Assembly: GCF_036226665.1 (NCBI RefSeq)
Contig: NZ_CP109007.1
Location: 3,884,501 to 3,948,500 of the forward strand
Length of the DNA stretch: 64,000 nucleotides
Direction: 5' to 3'
Origin: Streptomyces sp. NBC_00691
GTDB taxonomy: Bacteria > Actinomycetota > Actinomycetes > Streptomycetales > Streptomycetaceae
Shown: piece after piece, positions 40,871-50,208 of the stretch
How positions within the stretch are numbered: position 1 is the first letter of the stretch
Layout of the letters: every line of letters starts with the position of its first letter
Notes under the pieces: model-generated
Database searches by the model: none
What the model was told of the DNA's origin: nothing
What the model saw: the letters and a program-made list of their open reading frames with translations, nothing else
Translations under genes and position numbers: made by a program

Positions 40871-41509
40871 CTACACCGCCCCGAGCTCCGCCGCGCCGAA
40901 GGACACGTCGAAGCGGTCGCACCAGATGGTGACGCTGGAGTAGTCGGCGATGTCCACCCCGGCGGGGACCGGGTAGTTCTGGTCGCCCTTGTTGCCCTTG
41001 AGCCTGCCGAGACTGACGTACCGGCCGTCGTCGAAGACCCGCCAGCCGGGCGTGCCCTCCTTCACCGGGGCGTCGGTCAGCCAGACGCGCAGGTCCGGGC
41101 CGTTGCTGGTGTCGAGGTTCTCCAGGCGGAGGAGGTGCGAGCCGTCGGGCAGGCGGACGAGCCTGACCGTGCCCGTGGTCGCGTGCTCGTGGCTGATCAG
41201 GTCGCCCCGGGCGACCGCCTTCGGGCCGGCCGGGGCCGCGGGGCCGCCCGTGGCCCCCGGAGCGGACGACCGCGCCGCGTCCCCCCGCGAAGCCGGCGCG
41301 GTCGGGAACGCCTCGTGCACCCGGTCGTCCTGCCACAGCTTCCACGGCTGGAACCAGTACGCCCCCGCGATCAGCACCGGTGTCAGCGCCACCAGACCGG
41401 CCGCGAGCAGCCGCCGCCCGCGCCGGCGCGTCCGCCCCGGATCGTTCCCCGTGCCGCCTGCCACCGTCCGTGCCCCTTCCCCTGGTGCCGCTTCCGCCGT
41501 CCTCGTCAT
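40871..41509 (-). CDS. Membrane-anchored DM13-domain protein
   Basis: 212 residues. A basic N-terminus (RTRRRGRRLL) and one TM segment (about 33-51) are followed by a Pro/Ala-rich linker and a DM13 domain (about 100-212) with GDLISHEHATTGTVRL, SHLLRLENLDTSNGPDLRVW and a Cys near the end (TIWCDRFDVSFG). DM13 is thought to serve in redox or electron transfer at the cell surface. Confidence 0.88.
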   Translation of the reverse strand: MTRTAEAAPGEGARTVAGGTGNDPGRTRRRGRRLLAAGLVALTPVLIAGAYWFQPWKLWQDDRVHEAFPTAPASRGDAARSSAPGATGGPAAPAGPKAVARGDLISHEHATTGTVRLVRLPDGSHLLRLENLDTSNGPDLRVWLTDAPVKEGTPGWRVFDDGRYVSLGRLKGNKGDQNYPVPAGVDIADYSSVTIWCDRFDVSFGAAELGAV

Positions 41510-41573
41510 TCAAGTGCGGCGCGGCCTCCCCGTACCAGAGCGATCGGCTTACGAAGGTCTTACGTCCCCATGC

Positions 41574-41616
41574 GTCAGGAATCGAGAAGCGGGGCCGCGG
41601 GCGCCCAACTAGCTTG
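41574..41616 (+). promoter_or_regulatory. Promoter with shared AraC-box-like motif, first VOC gene
   Basis: GTCAGGAATCGAGAAGC (41574-41590), 18 nt, CTAGCTTG (41609-41616). The same motif with the same spacing precedes the VOC gene at 42515. TAGCTT acts as -10 and the ATG follows at 6 nt, so the mRNA is probably leaderless. Confidence 0.75.
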
Positions 41617-41621
41617 TGGAC

Positions 41622-42032
41622 ATGGACATCACCATTCACACCACCGTCCTCCCGCACGAGGATCCCGACGCCTCCCTCGCCTTCTACCGCGACGCCCTCG
41701 GCTTCGAGGTGCGCAGCGACGTCGGCCAGGGCAGGACCCGCTGGATCACCGTCGGGCCCGTCGGACAGCCCGGTACGTCGATCCTGCTCGCGCCGCCCGG
41801 CGCCGATCCGGGGATCACCGAGGCCGAGCGGCGCACCATCGCCGAGATGATGGCCAAGGGCACCTACGGCTGGATCCTGCTCGCCACCCCCGACCTCGAC
41901 GGCACCTTCGAGAAGGTCCAGGCCCAGGACGTCGAGGTGGTCCAGGAGCCGACCGACCAGCCGTACGGCGTGCGGGACTGCGCCTTCCGCGACCCCGCGG
42001 GCAACCTCGTCCGCGTCCAGCAACTCCGCTGA
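41622..42032 (+). CDS. VOC-superfamily (glyoxalase-like) protein
   Basis: 136 residues, ATG at 41622. Two beta-alpha-beta-beta-beta units: HTTVLPHEDPDASLAFYRDA and YGVRDCAFRDPAGNLVRVQQ. Likely a metal-dependent lyase, dioxygenase or resistance protein; the substrate is not evident. First of a set VOC-AraC-VOC, with the AraC gene 13 nt downstream, so the two are probably co-transcribed. Confidence 0.88.
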   Translation: MDITIHTTVLPHEDPDASLAFYRDALGFEVRSDVGQGRTRWITVGPVGQPGTSILLAPPGADPGITEAERRTIAEMMAKGTYGWILLATPDLDGTFEKVQAQDVEVVQEPTDQPYGVRDCAFRDPAGNLVRVQQLR

Positions 42033-42045
42033 AAGGAGCCCTCCC

Positions 42046-42504
<459 letters not shown>

Positions 42505-42514
42505 CGTGATTCTC

Positions 42515-43144
42515 ATGAACGCCATCGCCTCCGTCACCGTCGAGGTGGCCGACCTCCAGGCCGCCGACCGTTTCTACGCCGCGTCCGGTCTCGGCGCCCA
42601 CGTGCGTCTGCGGGCCTCGGACGCGCCGACCACCGGCTTCCGCGGCTTCTCGCTCTCCCTCACGGTGGACCGGCCGGCCGACGTCCGGCATTTCGTCGAC
42701 GCGGCCCTCGCCGCCGGCGCCACCTCGCTCAAGCCCGTCTCGAAGTCCTTCTGGGGTTACGCCGGTGTCTTCCGGGCCCCGGACGGGACCATCTGGAAGG
42801 TCGCGACCTCGAACAAGAAGGACACCGGCCCGGCCACCGGCCGCGTCGACTCCTTCGTGCTCCTGGTCGGAGCGGAGGACGTCGCCGCCAGCAAGGCCTT
42901 CTACGTCGGGCACGGTCTCACCGTCGGGAAGAGCTTCGGCCGCAAGTACGTCGAGTTCGCCGCCGCCGAGGGCAGCCCGGTCACGCTCGCCCTGTACGGG
43001 CGCCGCGCGCTCGCGAAGGACGTCGGCGTCCCCGTCGACGGCGAGGGATCGCACCGGATCGTGCTCGGCGGCGAGGGCACCGGCGCCTTCACCGACCCGG
43101 ACGGGTTCACCTGGGAGCCGGCCTCCGTGGCCGCCGCGTCCTGA
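42515..43144 (+). CDS. Two-domain VOC-superfamily protein
   Basis: 209 residues. Two VOC half-units: EVADLQAADRFYAASGLGAH with WGYAGVFRAPDGTIWKVATS, and VGAEDVAASKAFYVGHGL with GTGAFTDPDGFTWEP. Homologues are called glyoxalases without proof. The ATG at 42515 stands 7 nt after the -10, so a leaderless mRNA is likely. Same probable regulon as the VOC gene at 41622. Confidence 0.87.
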   Translation: MNAIASVTVEVADLQAADRFYAASGLGAHVRLRASDAPTTGFRGFSLSLTVDRPADVRHFVDAALAAGATSLKPVSKSFWGYAGVFRAPDGTIWKVATSNKKDTGPATGRVDSFVLLVGAEDVAASKAFYVGHGLTVGKSFGRKYVEFAAAEGSPVTLALYGRRALAKDVGVPVDGEGSHRIVLGGEGTGAFTDPDGFTWEPASVAAAS

Positions 43145-43252
43145 CCACGGCCCCGGCCCCCGCTCGTACAGCCACTCCCGCACCCCACCTCGCCATCGCC
43201 CCCCGCCCTTGCGCGGAACCGTCCCAGCCGTCCTTGTGAGAGGAACCCCGTC

Positions 43253-43753
43253 ATGTCGGACACGCGGTCGTCCATCAAGAGCACCAGCACCGGCACCACC
43301 GCCGCCAAGGCCACGAGCGGCGCGAAGTACGACGGCTTCGACGAGGAGGAGCGCGACGCGATGAAGGAGCGCGCCGCGGAGCTCAAGCGCAGCGCCCGGC
43401 GCGGCGCGCGCTCCGCCAAGGCCGACGGCGAGGCCGATGTCCTGGCGAAGATCGCCGAGATGACGGACACCGACCGTGTCCTCGCCGAGCGCATCCACGC
43501 GATCGTCAAGGAGCACGCCCCGGGCCTGGCGCCGAAGACCTGGTACGGGATGCCCGCGTACGCCAAGGACGGCAAGGTCGTCTGCTTCTTCCAGAGCGCG
43601 CAGAAGTTCAAGAGCCGCTACGCCACGCTGGGCTTCAGCGACCTCGCCGGGCTCGACGAGGGCAGCATGTGGGCGACCAGCTACGCGCTCACCGAACTCA
43701 CCGCCGCCGACGAGACCCGGATCGCCGCGCTCATCGCGCAGGCCGCCGGCTGA
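43253..43753 (+). CDS. DUF1801/YdhG-like protein
   Basis: 166 residues. A Ser/Thr-rich start and a charged helix (EEERDAMKERAAELKRSARR) precede the YdhG fold (LAERIHAIVKEHAPGLAPKTWYGMPAYAK, with CFFQSAQKFKSRYATLGF). Relatives are iron-chaperone-like or uncharacterised. GAGAGGA stands ahead of the ATG. Confidence 0.85.
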   Translation: MSDTRSSIKSTSTGTTAAKATSGAKYDGFDEEERDAMKERAAELKRSARRGARSAKADGEADVLAKIAEMTDTDRVLAERIHAIVKEHAPGLAPKTWYGMPAYAKDGKVVCFFQSAQKFKSRYATLGFSDLAGLDEGSMWATSYALTELTAADETRIAALIAQAAG

Positions 43754-43987
43754 CGCCGGCGGCGCGGGCGGCACGTGTGACCTGAGTCATGGCACGGAGG
43801 TCCGCCGCACCCCGCCCGCACGGCGTGCGGCCCCGGCCAGGCCCTCGCCCGACCCGTGCCACGGGCGGGGGGATTTCCGAGATCGCCCGGTGCGAATTCG
43901 ATGCTACGCGCGGTGAAAATTTGTCATGTAAACACACGGGATGCGACAGGGCGAAATCTTCACCCCGCACGCTCCGTCCTGTCGTGC

Positions 43988-44161
43988 TACTGTCGATATC
44001 AGTTGCAGTTGTGGGTCCCGAACGTACGAGTGCCCTTCCGGTTTTTCCGGCGCTGGGCACCCTTTTTCATTTCCGGGCTTTTTCCGGACGGGGCGATCAT
44101 CGCAGCGACACGGAGCACACACAGTGTGCGCTCCGAGCACTGCCCCGAAGGAGAATTTGGC
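43988..44161 (+). promoter_or_regulatory. Promoter and long structured 5' leader of cspA (copy 2)
   Basis: -10 TACTGT (43988-43993), 7 nt, AGTTGCAGTT (44001-44010), then a leader of about 160 nt with CATTTCCGG/TTTTTCCGG repeats and ATCATCGCAGCGACACGG (to about 44113). These match the copy 1 leader at 22696 in order and spacing although the sequence between has diverged. The remaining 43754-43987 part holds no gene. Confidence 0.65.
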
Positions 44162-44365
44162 ATGGCGACTGGCACCGTGAAGTGGTTCAACTCGGAAAAG
44201 GGCTTCGGCTTCATCGAGCAGGACGGTGGCGGCCCCGACGTCTTCGCCCACTACTCGAACATCGCCGCCTCCGGCTTCCGTGAGCTGCAGGAAGGCCAGA
44301 AGGTGAGCTTCGACATCGCGCAGGGCCAGAAGGGCCCGACCGCCGAGAACATCGTCCCCGCCTGA
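44162..44365 (+). CDS. Cold-shock protein, CspA family (copy 2)
   Basis: 67 residues with KGFGFI and VFAHY RNA-binding motifs. Close to copy 1 at 22868 (differences at about nine positions). GAAGGAG ahead of the ATG. A terminator follows, then a 90-residue protein gene. Confidence 0.95.
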   Translation: MATGTVKWFNSEKGFGFIEQDGGGPDVFAHYSNIAASGFRELQEGQKVSFDIAQGQKGPTAENIVPA

Positions 44366-44396
44366 CACCCGGCGCTGACGCGTAGCACAAGCTGAC

Positions 44397-44435
44397 GAGC
44401 TGAGGCCCGCACCTTTGGGGTGCGGGCCTCAGCTC
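44397..44435 (+). terminator. Terminator of cspA copy 2
   Basis: A perfect 17-bp stem with a 5-nt loop, 31 nt after the stop codon; the loop-side sequence is similar to the copy 1 terminator (GGCCCGCA/TGCGGGCC). Confidence 0.85.
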
Positions 44436-44573
44436 TTTGCAACCCTGAGAACCCCGGTACCTCAGTACGGTGGAGTACCGCGTAGAACCACTCCGTACCC
44501 TTCAGTACCCCTCATCGGCTGCGGGAATTTCCTGGCCGGCCCCCTTCTGGACCACTTCTCCGCAGGAGTCACC

Positions 44574-44846
44574 ATGCGCTGTGTCATCGCCCGCTTCCCG
44601 TTCGAGCTGACCAAAGCCGGCGTGCTCGAATCCATGAAGGGCGTCAAGCCCGAGCCCGCCGTCGGCGACGTCGTCGTCATCGGGCGGCGCCAGTACCCCG
44701 TGAAGCAGGTCGGCGAGGTCGTCACCCGCCAGGACCGCCGCGACTTCAGCGTCGGCGAGGTCGTGCGGGCCATGACGAAGCTCGGCTTCACCTGCCTCAC
44801 CGTCACCGCCGAGGAGCAGACGCCGTCCTCCGAGACGACCTTCTGA
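44574..44846 (+). CDS. Conserved 90-residue protein downstream of cspA
   Basis: Begins MRCVIARFPFELTKAGVLES and contains GRRQYPVKQVGEVVTRQD and FSVGEVVRAMTKLGFTC. Mixed alpha/beta, no TM. Proteins of this type often adjoin cspA in Streptomyces; the function is unknown. GCAGGAG ahead of the ATG. A group of GTAC words (GGTACCTCAGTACGGTGGAG, 44457-44476, and more to 44510) lies in front. It ends 4 nt before the convergent 119-residue gene. Confidence 0.8.
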   Translation: MRCVIARFPFELTKAGVLESMKGVKPEPAVGDVVVIGRRQYPVKQVGEVVTRQDRRDFSVGEVVRAMTKLGFTCLTVTAEEQTPSSETTF

Positions 44847-44850
44847 CCGG

Positions 44851-45210
44851 TCAGTGGTCGAAGTAGCTGAAGTCGCCCACCGTCCAGGCGCTCACGTCCT
44901 CCAGGGCGACCCGGTACATGCCGCCGGTCTCCGGGATGCCCACCGTGCCCTGGAGGATCCGGGCGAGGTGGAAGTGCAGGTGGGTGGGCGGGCCGTCCGC
45001 GCGTTCGGAGGGGCTGAAGACGCCCGAGAACTCGCCGAGGCGGGCGGAGTCCGTCAGGACCTCCGACACGCGCTGTCGCCACAGGGCTTCCGGGGCCAGC
45101 CGGCCGGTGAGGACCACACCCCCCGCGACCACCGTCATGGACATCTGATTGCTCTGCCCGGACTCCACCGTGGCGGCAATGTCAACGAGCAGCTCGTCAG
45201 GCTTCGACAT
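44851..45210 (-). CDS. Conserved 119-residue protein of unknown function (copy 2)
   Basis: Same length and start (MSKPDELLVDIAATVESGQS) as the paralogue at 25411, with about 75% identity. It converges with the cspA-linked 90-residue gene, as copy 1 converges with the helicase-CBS unit. See the finding on paired cspA loci. Confidence 0.8.
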   Translation of the reverse strand: MSKPDELLVDIAATVESGQSNQMSMTVVAGGVVLTGRLAPEALWRQRVSEVLTDSARLGEFSGVFSPSERADGPPTHLHFHLARILQGTVGIPETGGMYRVALEDVSAWTVGDFSYFDH

Positions 45211-45324
45211 GGAAGTCCATTCTAGGCGGCACCCCGGCCCCCCGGCCGTACCGCGGGAGGACCTGGACCGGACCCCGCCGGCCCGCCGCCGGCCGTACCC
45301 GGGCCGCCGCCGCCCGACCGCCCG

Positions 45325-45924
45325 CTACAGCGGCGCCGTGTCGTCCGCCGGGAACGCCGGGCCGTGGCCCGGGACGATCACGTCGGCCGTGGCCAGGACG
45401 CGCAGGCGGGAGTCCTTGAGGACCGTGTGGTCGGGGGCGACCGGGTCCTCCACCGGGCCGTTCGGCCGCCACCACAGGTCGCCCACGAAGGCGACGACCC
45501 CGGCGTCGGTCCCGGCGAGCAGCGTGATGTCCTCGGGGCTGTGGCCGGGGGTACGGATCAGCCGCAGCGACGGGGCCAGCTCGTGGCCCTCCGCGTCGCG
45601 GTCGGTCCACTGGTCGTTCTCGTAGATCGCCTTGTGGTCGTGCACGCGGGCCCGGCCGAAGAGACCGACGTTCATGGTGTTGTCGGGGTGGTGGTGGCTG
45701 AGCACCACGTCGGTGATGTCGTCCGGACCCAGGCCGAGTTCGGCGAGAGGGCCGAGGATCCGGTCGCGGCTCGCCACCATGCCGGGGTCGACGATCACGT
45801 GCCGGTCACCGTCCCGCACGTACGAGACGGTGGCGGCGACCCCGGGGCCCGTGGAGAGCGTGTAGCCGGTGGTCAGGATCGTGTAGGCGGCGGTGCGGGC
45901 GCTCGGTGCGTCGTGGTTCGTCAT
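45325..45924 (-). CDS. Metallo-beta-lactamase-fold hydrolase (MBLAC1-like)
   Basis: 199 residues. VDPGMVASRDRIL, metal motif LSHHHPDNTMNVGLF, RTPGHSPEDITLL, VAFVGDLWW, IVPGHGPAF. The motif has DN where HxHxDH enzymes have DH, so one metal ligand differs; related MBLAC1-type proteins vary here too. Substrate unknown. Divergent from the AraC/GlxA regulator (about 185 bp apart). Confidence 0.82.
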   Translation of the reverse strand: MTNHDAPSARTAAYTILTTGYTLSTGPGVAATVSYVRDGDRHVIVDPGMVASRDRILGPLAELGLGPDDITDVVLSHHHPDNTMNVGLFGRARVHDHKAIYENDQWTDRDAEGHELAPSLRLIRTPGHSPEDITLLAGTDAGVVAFVGDLWWRPNGPVEDPVAPDHTVLKDSRLRVLATADVIVPGHGPAFPADDTAPL

Positions 45925-46108
45925 GTCCCCAAGTCTTCTGCGCGGCAGGGATCTTCACGAGTGGCCGTACTGCCACCGATCGCGGGAATCGTGCCATCGT
46001 CGTTCCGGCGCCACGGGATGCCCCCTCCGGCGTCGTTCCGGCGTCCCGCCCGGGCGTCGGCACCCCCGTCATCGGTACCCCTGCCGGCCCCCGTGCCAGA
46101 CTCGCCCC

Positions 46109-47071
46109 ATGCCGCCGTTCGTCACCGTCGCCGCCTACGCCCCGCACGGGGTCGGCATGCTCGGCGCGGGCATCGTCTCCGAGGTGTTCGACGCCCGCGG
46201 CGGCGGGCTTCCCCTCTTCGACTTCGCCCTCTGCACCGACCGGCCGGGAAACGTCCGCACCGATGTCGGGCTGCCCCTGGTCGTCGAGCACGGTCTGGAC
46301 CGGCTGGCCACCGCCGACCTCGTGATCGCCCTGCCCTGGGCCGAGTTCCGCACGCCCCCGGGGCCCGCCGTGCTCGACGCGCTGACCGCCGCCCACGCGC
46401 GCGGGGCGCTCGTCGCCGCCCACTGCGTCGGGGCGTTCGCGCTCGCCGCCGCCGGGCTGCTCGACGGGCGGCGGGCCACCACCCACTGGCGGTTCGCCGG
46501 ACTCCTGGCCGAACGCCACCCGGACGTCACCGTCGAACCCGACGCCCTCTACGTCGACCAGGGCCCCATCGTCACGGGCGCGGGCGCCGCCGCCGGCTTC
46601 GACCTCTGCCTGCACCTGCTGCGCCGGGAGTACGGGGCCACCACGGCCAACGCCATCGCCCGGGACCTGGTGCTCCCCTCCCACCGGGACGGCGGCCAGG
46701 CCCAGTACCTCGCCACGCCCGTCCCCGAGGACAGCCGGGACGACCGGCTCACCGAGGTCCTCGCCTGGGCCCGGGAGCATCTGCACGAGCCGCTCCCCGT
46801 CGCGGAGCTGGCCCGCCGGGCGCTGATGAGCCGTCGCTCCTTCGCGCGCCGGTTCGCCGCCTCCACGGGCACCACCCCCCACGCGTGGCTGCTCTCCCTG
46901 CGGCTGAGCCGGGCCGAGGAGCTCCTGGAGACCACGGACCTGCCGGTCGAGGAGATCGCCCACGCGGTCGGCTTCGGGAGCGCGGCGGTGCTCCGCGCCC
47001 AGTTCGTCCGCCGCCGCGGCGTCCCGCCCCGGTCGTACCGCCGCTCCTTCACCCGCACGCCCACCGTCTGA
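46109..47071 (+). CDS. GlxA-type AraC-family regulator with DJ-1/PfpI domain
   Basis: 320 residues. The N-terminal DJ-1/PfpI domain carries the nucleophile-elbow-like VAAHCVGAFALAAAGLLDGR (Cys), then the double HTH: VAELARRALMSRRSFARRFA and VEEIAHAVGFGSAAVLRAQF. Proteins of this layout regulate amine or metabolite degradation genes. Start ATG at 46109, no Shine-Dalgarno visible. It is divergent from the metallo-beta-lactamase gene and upstream of a permease. Confidence 0.9.
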   Translation: MPPFVTVAAYAPHGVGMLGAGIVSEVFDARGGGLPLFDFALCTDRPGNVRTDVGLPLVVEHGLDRLATADLVIALPWAEFRTPPGPAVLDALTAAHARGALVAAHCVGAFALAAAGLLDGRRATTHWRFAGLLAERHPDVTVEPDALYVDQGPIVTGAGAAAGFDLCLHLLRREYGATTANAIARDLVLPSHRDGGQAQYLATPVPEDSRDDRLTEVLAWAREHLHEPLPVAELARRALMSRRSFARRFAASTGTTPHAWLLSLRLSRAEELLETTDLPVEEIAHAVGFGSAAVLRAQFVRRRGVPPRSYRRSFTRTPTV

Positions 47072-47176
47072 GACCTACCGTCCGACCGCCTGTCCCCCGT
47101 CCGGACGCACTCCACTTGTGGAAGCCCCCCGTGCGATCGAGCGTGAACTGATCGTGTGATCCGAGGGAAGGCGCCC

Positions 47177-48640
47177 ATGAGCAGCATCGACACACCGGCC
47201 GACGTTCCCCGGCCACGGGCGGCGACACGGCCCGCACCGACCACTCTCACCTGGGTGACGCTCGCCCTGATGACCACCGCGTCGGTGGCGAGTCTGCGGG
47301 CCGCGCCCACCATGGCCGTCTACGGCCTGGCCTGTGTGTTCCTCTACCTCGTCCCGGCGATCGTGTTCCTGCTGCCGACTGCCCTGGTCTCCGCGGAACT
47401 CGCCTCCGGCTGGAACGGCGGCGTGTACCGGTGGGTCTCCGAGGGGCTGTCGAAGCCGCTCGGATTCCTCGCCGTGTGGTGCCAGTTCGCGATGACGATC
47501 TTCTACTACCCGAGCCTGCTCGGATTCGTCGCGTCCACCATCGCGTACATCATCGATCCGGCCCTCGCCAACAGCGGCCCGTACACCGCGATCGTCATCG
47601 TGGTCCTCTACTGGTCCGGCGTGTGGGTCTCCTCGCGCGGTACGAAGGCGCTGGCCGGACTGGCCAGCTGGGGCCTGATCATCGGCACCCTGATCCCCGG
47701 CACCCTGCTCGTCGTCCTCGGCATGGTCTTCCTCGGGCAGGGCAACCCCTCGGCCGCCCCGATGACCGCCTCGAACCTCTTCCCGCAGTGGACGGGCCTC
47801 GCCAGCCTCGTCCTGATCGTCAACAACTTCCTGTCGTACTCCGGCATGGAGATGAACGCCGTGCACGTCTCCTCGCTCAAGGACCCGCCGCGGGAGTACC
47901 CGAAGTCGATGTTCCTCGCGATGGGCCTGGTGCTGCTGATCTTCATCCTGCCGGCGCTCGCCATCAGCTGGGTCGTCCCCGCCGACCAGCTCAGCCTCAC
48001 GGCCGGCGTGATGCAGGCCTTCGACGCCTTCTTCGCGTACTTCAAAATCGGCTGGCTCACCCCGATCATCGCCGTCGCCCTGGTATCCGCCTCCCTCGGC
48101 GGCATGCTCACCTGGCTCGCGGGCCCCTCCAAGGGCCTCCTCGAGATCTCCCGCCAGGAGGGCTACCTGCCGCCCTTCCTGCAGAAGCTGAACAAGAACG
48201 GCATCCAGCAGAACATCCTGGTCACCCAGGGCATCGTCACCACGGTCATCGCCCTCGGGTACGCGCTGATCCCGAACGTCTCCAGCGTCTACTGGATCTT
48301 CTCGGTCATCACCACGCAGGTGTACCTCATCGTCTACCTGCTGATGTTCGTCGCGGCCATGCGCCTGCGGAAGTCCCAGCCCGACCACCCCCGCGGCTAC
48401 CGCGCACCCGCGCTCGGCGTCCTGTGCGTCGTCGGCCTGCTCGCCTCGCTCGCCGCCCTGTGCATCGGCTTCATCCCGAGCTCGCAGTTCGGCAGCGGCA
48501 GCGTCTGGTCGTACATCGCCATCGTCGGCGGCGGCCTCGTCATCCTGGGCCTGCTCATCCCGTGGGCCTTCCTGAAGTTCCGCAAGCCGAGCTGGAAGAC
48601 GGCCGCCGCCACCACGCCGGGCGAAGGAGGCCAGGCATGA
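47177..48640 (+). CDS. APC-superfamily amino acid permease
   Basis: 487 residues, 12 predicted TM helices. ASLRAAPTMAVYGLA near the first helix, PTALVSAELASGWNGGVYRW (conserved loop), NNFLSYSGMEMNAVHVSSLK and GPSKGLLEISRQEGYLPPFL are typical of the glutamate:GABA antiporter branch. It probably exchanges an amino acid or amine. Its last 4 bp overlap the next ATG (ATGA). GAGGGAAGG ahead of the start. Confidence 0.93.
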   Translation: MSSIDTPADVPRPRAATRPAPTTLTWVTLALMTTASVASLRAAPTMAVYGLACVFLYLVPAIVFLLPTALVSAELASGWNGGVYRWVSEGLSKPLGFLAVWCQFAMTIFYYPSLLGFVASTIAYIIDPALANSGPYTAIVIVVLYWSGVWVSSRGTKALAGLASWGLIIGTLIPGTLLVVLGMVFLGQGNPSAAPMTASNLFPQWTGLASLVLIVNNFLSYSGMEMNAVHVSSLKDPPREYPKSMFLAMGLVLLIFILPALAISWVVPADQLSLTAGVMQAFDAFFAYFKIGWLTPIIAVALVSASLGGMLTWLAGPSKGLLEISRQEGYLPPFLQKLNKNGIQQNILVTQGIVTTVIALGYALIPNVSSVYWIFSVITTQVYLIVYLLMFVAAMRLRKSQPDHPRGYRAPALGVLCVVGLLASLAALCIGFIPSSQFGSGSVWSYIAIVGGGLVILGLLIPWAFLKFRKPSWKTAAATTPGEGGQA

Positions 48641-49074
48641 GCCCCACCCGCTTCGCCTCCGAGCACAAATGGGTCTACTGGGGTGCGATCGTCATCCTCG
48701 TCGGCCTCGTCGTCACCGGTCTGATCCGGTACGAGAGCGTGAGGACGAACAACGAGACCGCGTCCAAGGCCCACCAGCTCCAGGAGGAGCTGGTGAAGGC
48801 CGGATACCCGTCCCCCGACACCGAGACCCTCGAACGGGTCCTCGGCACCGACGGCGGCCCGGTCTGCGACGATCCCGGCAACGCGCTGAAGACGGCGCTG
48901 TGGAAGATCCAGCAGGGGAACGGCGCCACGGGCCCGGGGATGCGTCCGGTCATCACCGACTCCAAGGCCGTCGAGGTCGAACGGATCGTCCTCCAGGTCT
49001 ACTGCCCGGACGAGGTCGACGAGTTCGTGGACGAACTGAACGACCTCAAGACGGACGACACCGTGCGTCGCTGA
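48637..49074 (+). CDS. Single-pass membrane protein coupled to the permease
   Basis: 145 residues. TM segment at about 13-31 (YWGAIVILVGLVVTGLI), then an acidic helical extracytoplasmic domain with two Cys (GGPVCDDPG and QVYCPDEVDEF). ATG overlaps the permease stop (ATGA), so translation is coupled one to one. It may be an accessory subunit of the transporter. Family not recognised. Confidence 0.8.
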   Translation: MSPTRFASEHKWVYWGAIVILVGLVVTGLIRYESVRTNNETASKAHQLQEELVKAGYPSPDTETLERVLGTDGGPVCDDPGNALKTALWKIQQGNGATGPGMRPVITDSKAVEVERIVLQVYCPDEVDEFVDELNDLKTDDTVRR

Positions 49075-49171
49075 GGTCCGGGGCCGGCCCGCCCGGGCCC
49101 CGGACAGCGGCCGCCCGGTGCCGGTGGGAGCGGCCTTCCACCGGCACCGGGCCGTGCGCGATCATGCCGTC

Positions 49172-50131
49172 ATGAAGCTGCGCTGCGCCGTACTCGACGA
49201 CTACCAGGGCGCCGCCCTGAACTCCGCCGACTGGAGCCCGCTCGCCGACCGCGTCGAGGTTCGCGTCCTGCGCGAGCACCTCACCGACCGGGACGCGCTC
49301 GTCGCCGCCGTCGAGGACTGCGAGATCCTCGTCGTCATGCGGGAACGGACCCCCGTCGACGCCGAACTCCTGGCCCGGCTCCCCCGGCTCCGGCTCCTGA
49401 TCACCTCCGGGATGCGCAACGCCTCCGTGGACGTCGCGGCCGCACGCGCGCGCGGGGTCACCGTCTGCGGTACGGCCAGCGGCTCCGAACCGCCCACCGA
49501 ACTCACCTGGGCGCTCCTCCTCGGCCTGGCCCGGCACGTACCGGCCGAGGCACGGGCACTGCGTGAGGGCGGGCCCTGGCAGTCCACCGTGGGCGCCGAC
49601 CTGGCGGGCCGGACCCTCGGCCTCGTCGGCCTCGGCAAGATCGGCGCCCGGATGGCCCGGATCGGCCTCGCCTTCGGGATGGACGTGCGCGCGTGGAGCC
49701 CGAACCTGACGGAGGAGCGGGCCGCCGAGCACGGCGTGCGTCGTGCGGAGGACAAGCGGGAGCTGTTCGCGGGGAGCGACTTCGTCTCGCTCCACATGGT
49801 GCTGTCGGACCGTACCCGCGGCCTGGTCGGGGAGTCCGAGCTGCGGGCGATGCGCCCGCACGCGTACCTCGTCAACACCTCCCGGGCGGGGCTCGTCGAC
49901 GGCGCCGCGCTGCTGCGGGCGCTGCGCGAGGGGTGGATCGCGGGGGCCGGGCTCGATGTCTACGAGACGGAGCCGCTGCCCGCCGACGATCCGTTGCGGT
50001 CCCTGCCGAACGTGCTCGCGCTGCCGCACCTCGGCTATGTGACGGAGAGGAACTACGGGCGGTACTTCGGGCAGGCGGTGGAGGACATCGAGGCGTTCCT
50101 GGCGGGTGCGCCGGTACGGGAGCTGGGCTGA
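49172..50131 (+). CDS. D-2-hydroxyacid dehydrogenase
   Basis: 319 residues. NAD-binding GLVGLGKIGARMA near 148, with the catalytic Arg in NTSRAGLVD, the Glu in YETEPLP and His in LPHLGYVT. It reduces a 2-ketoacid to the D-2-hydroxyacid. The substrate (glycerate, lactate or other) cannot be told. I chose ATG 49172 (MKLRCAVLDD) as the natural start of the fold; a longer frame lacks similarity. Confidence 0.92.
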   Translation: MKLRCAVLDDYQGAALNSADWSPLADRVEVRVLREHLTDRDALVAAVEDCEILVVMRERTPVDAELLARLPRLRLLITSGMRNASVDVAAARARGVTVCGTASGSEPPTELTWALLLGLARHVPAEARALREGGPWQSTVGADLAGRTLGLVGLGKIGARMARIGLAFGMDVRAWSPNLTEERAAEHGVRRAEDKRELFAGSDFVSLHMVLSDRTRGLVGESELRAMRPHAYLVNTSRAGLVDGAALLRALREGWIAGAGLDVYETEPLPADDPLRSLPNVLALPHLGYVTERNYGRYFGQAVEDIEAFLAGAPVRELG

Positions 50132-50208
50132 GCCACCCGGGCCGGCCCGGTGCCGGGTCCCCGACGGCCCGGGTCCGGCCGCGCCCGGTGCCGTCGCCAC
50201 GCCTGCGC

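Noticed and set aside
45325..45924. HHHPDN in place of HHHPDH as proof of an inactive metallo-beta-lactamase
   Set aside because: Related MBLAC1-type proteins vary at this position, so loss of activity cannot be claimed.
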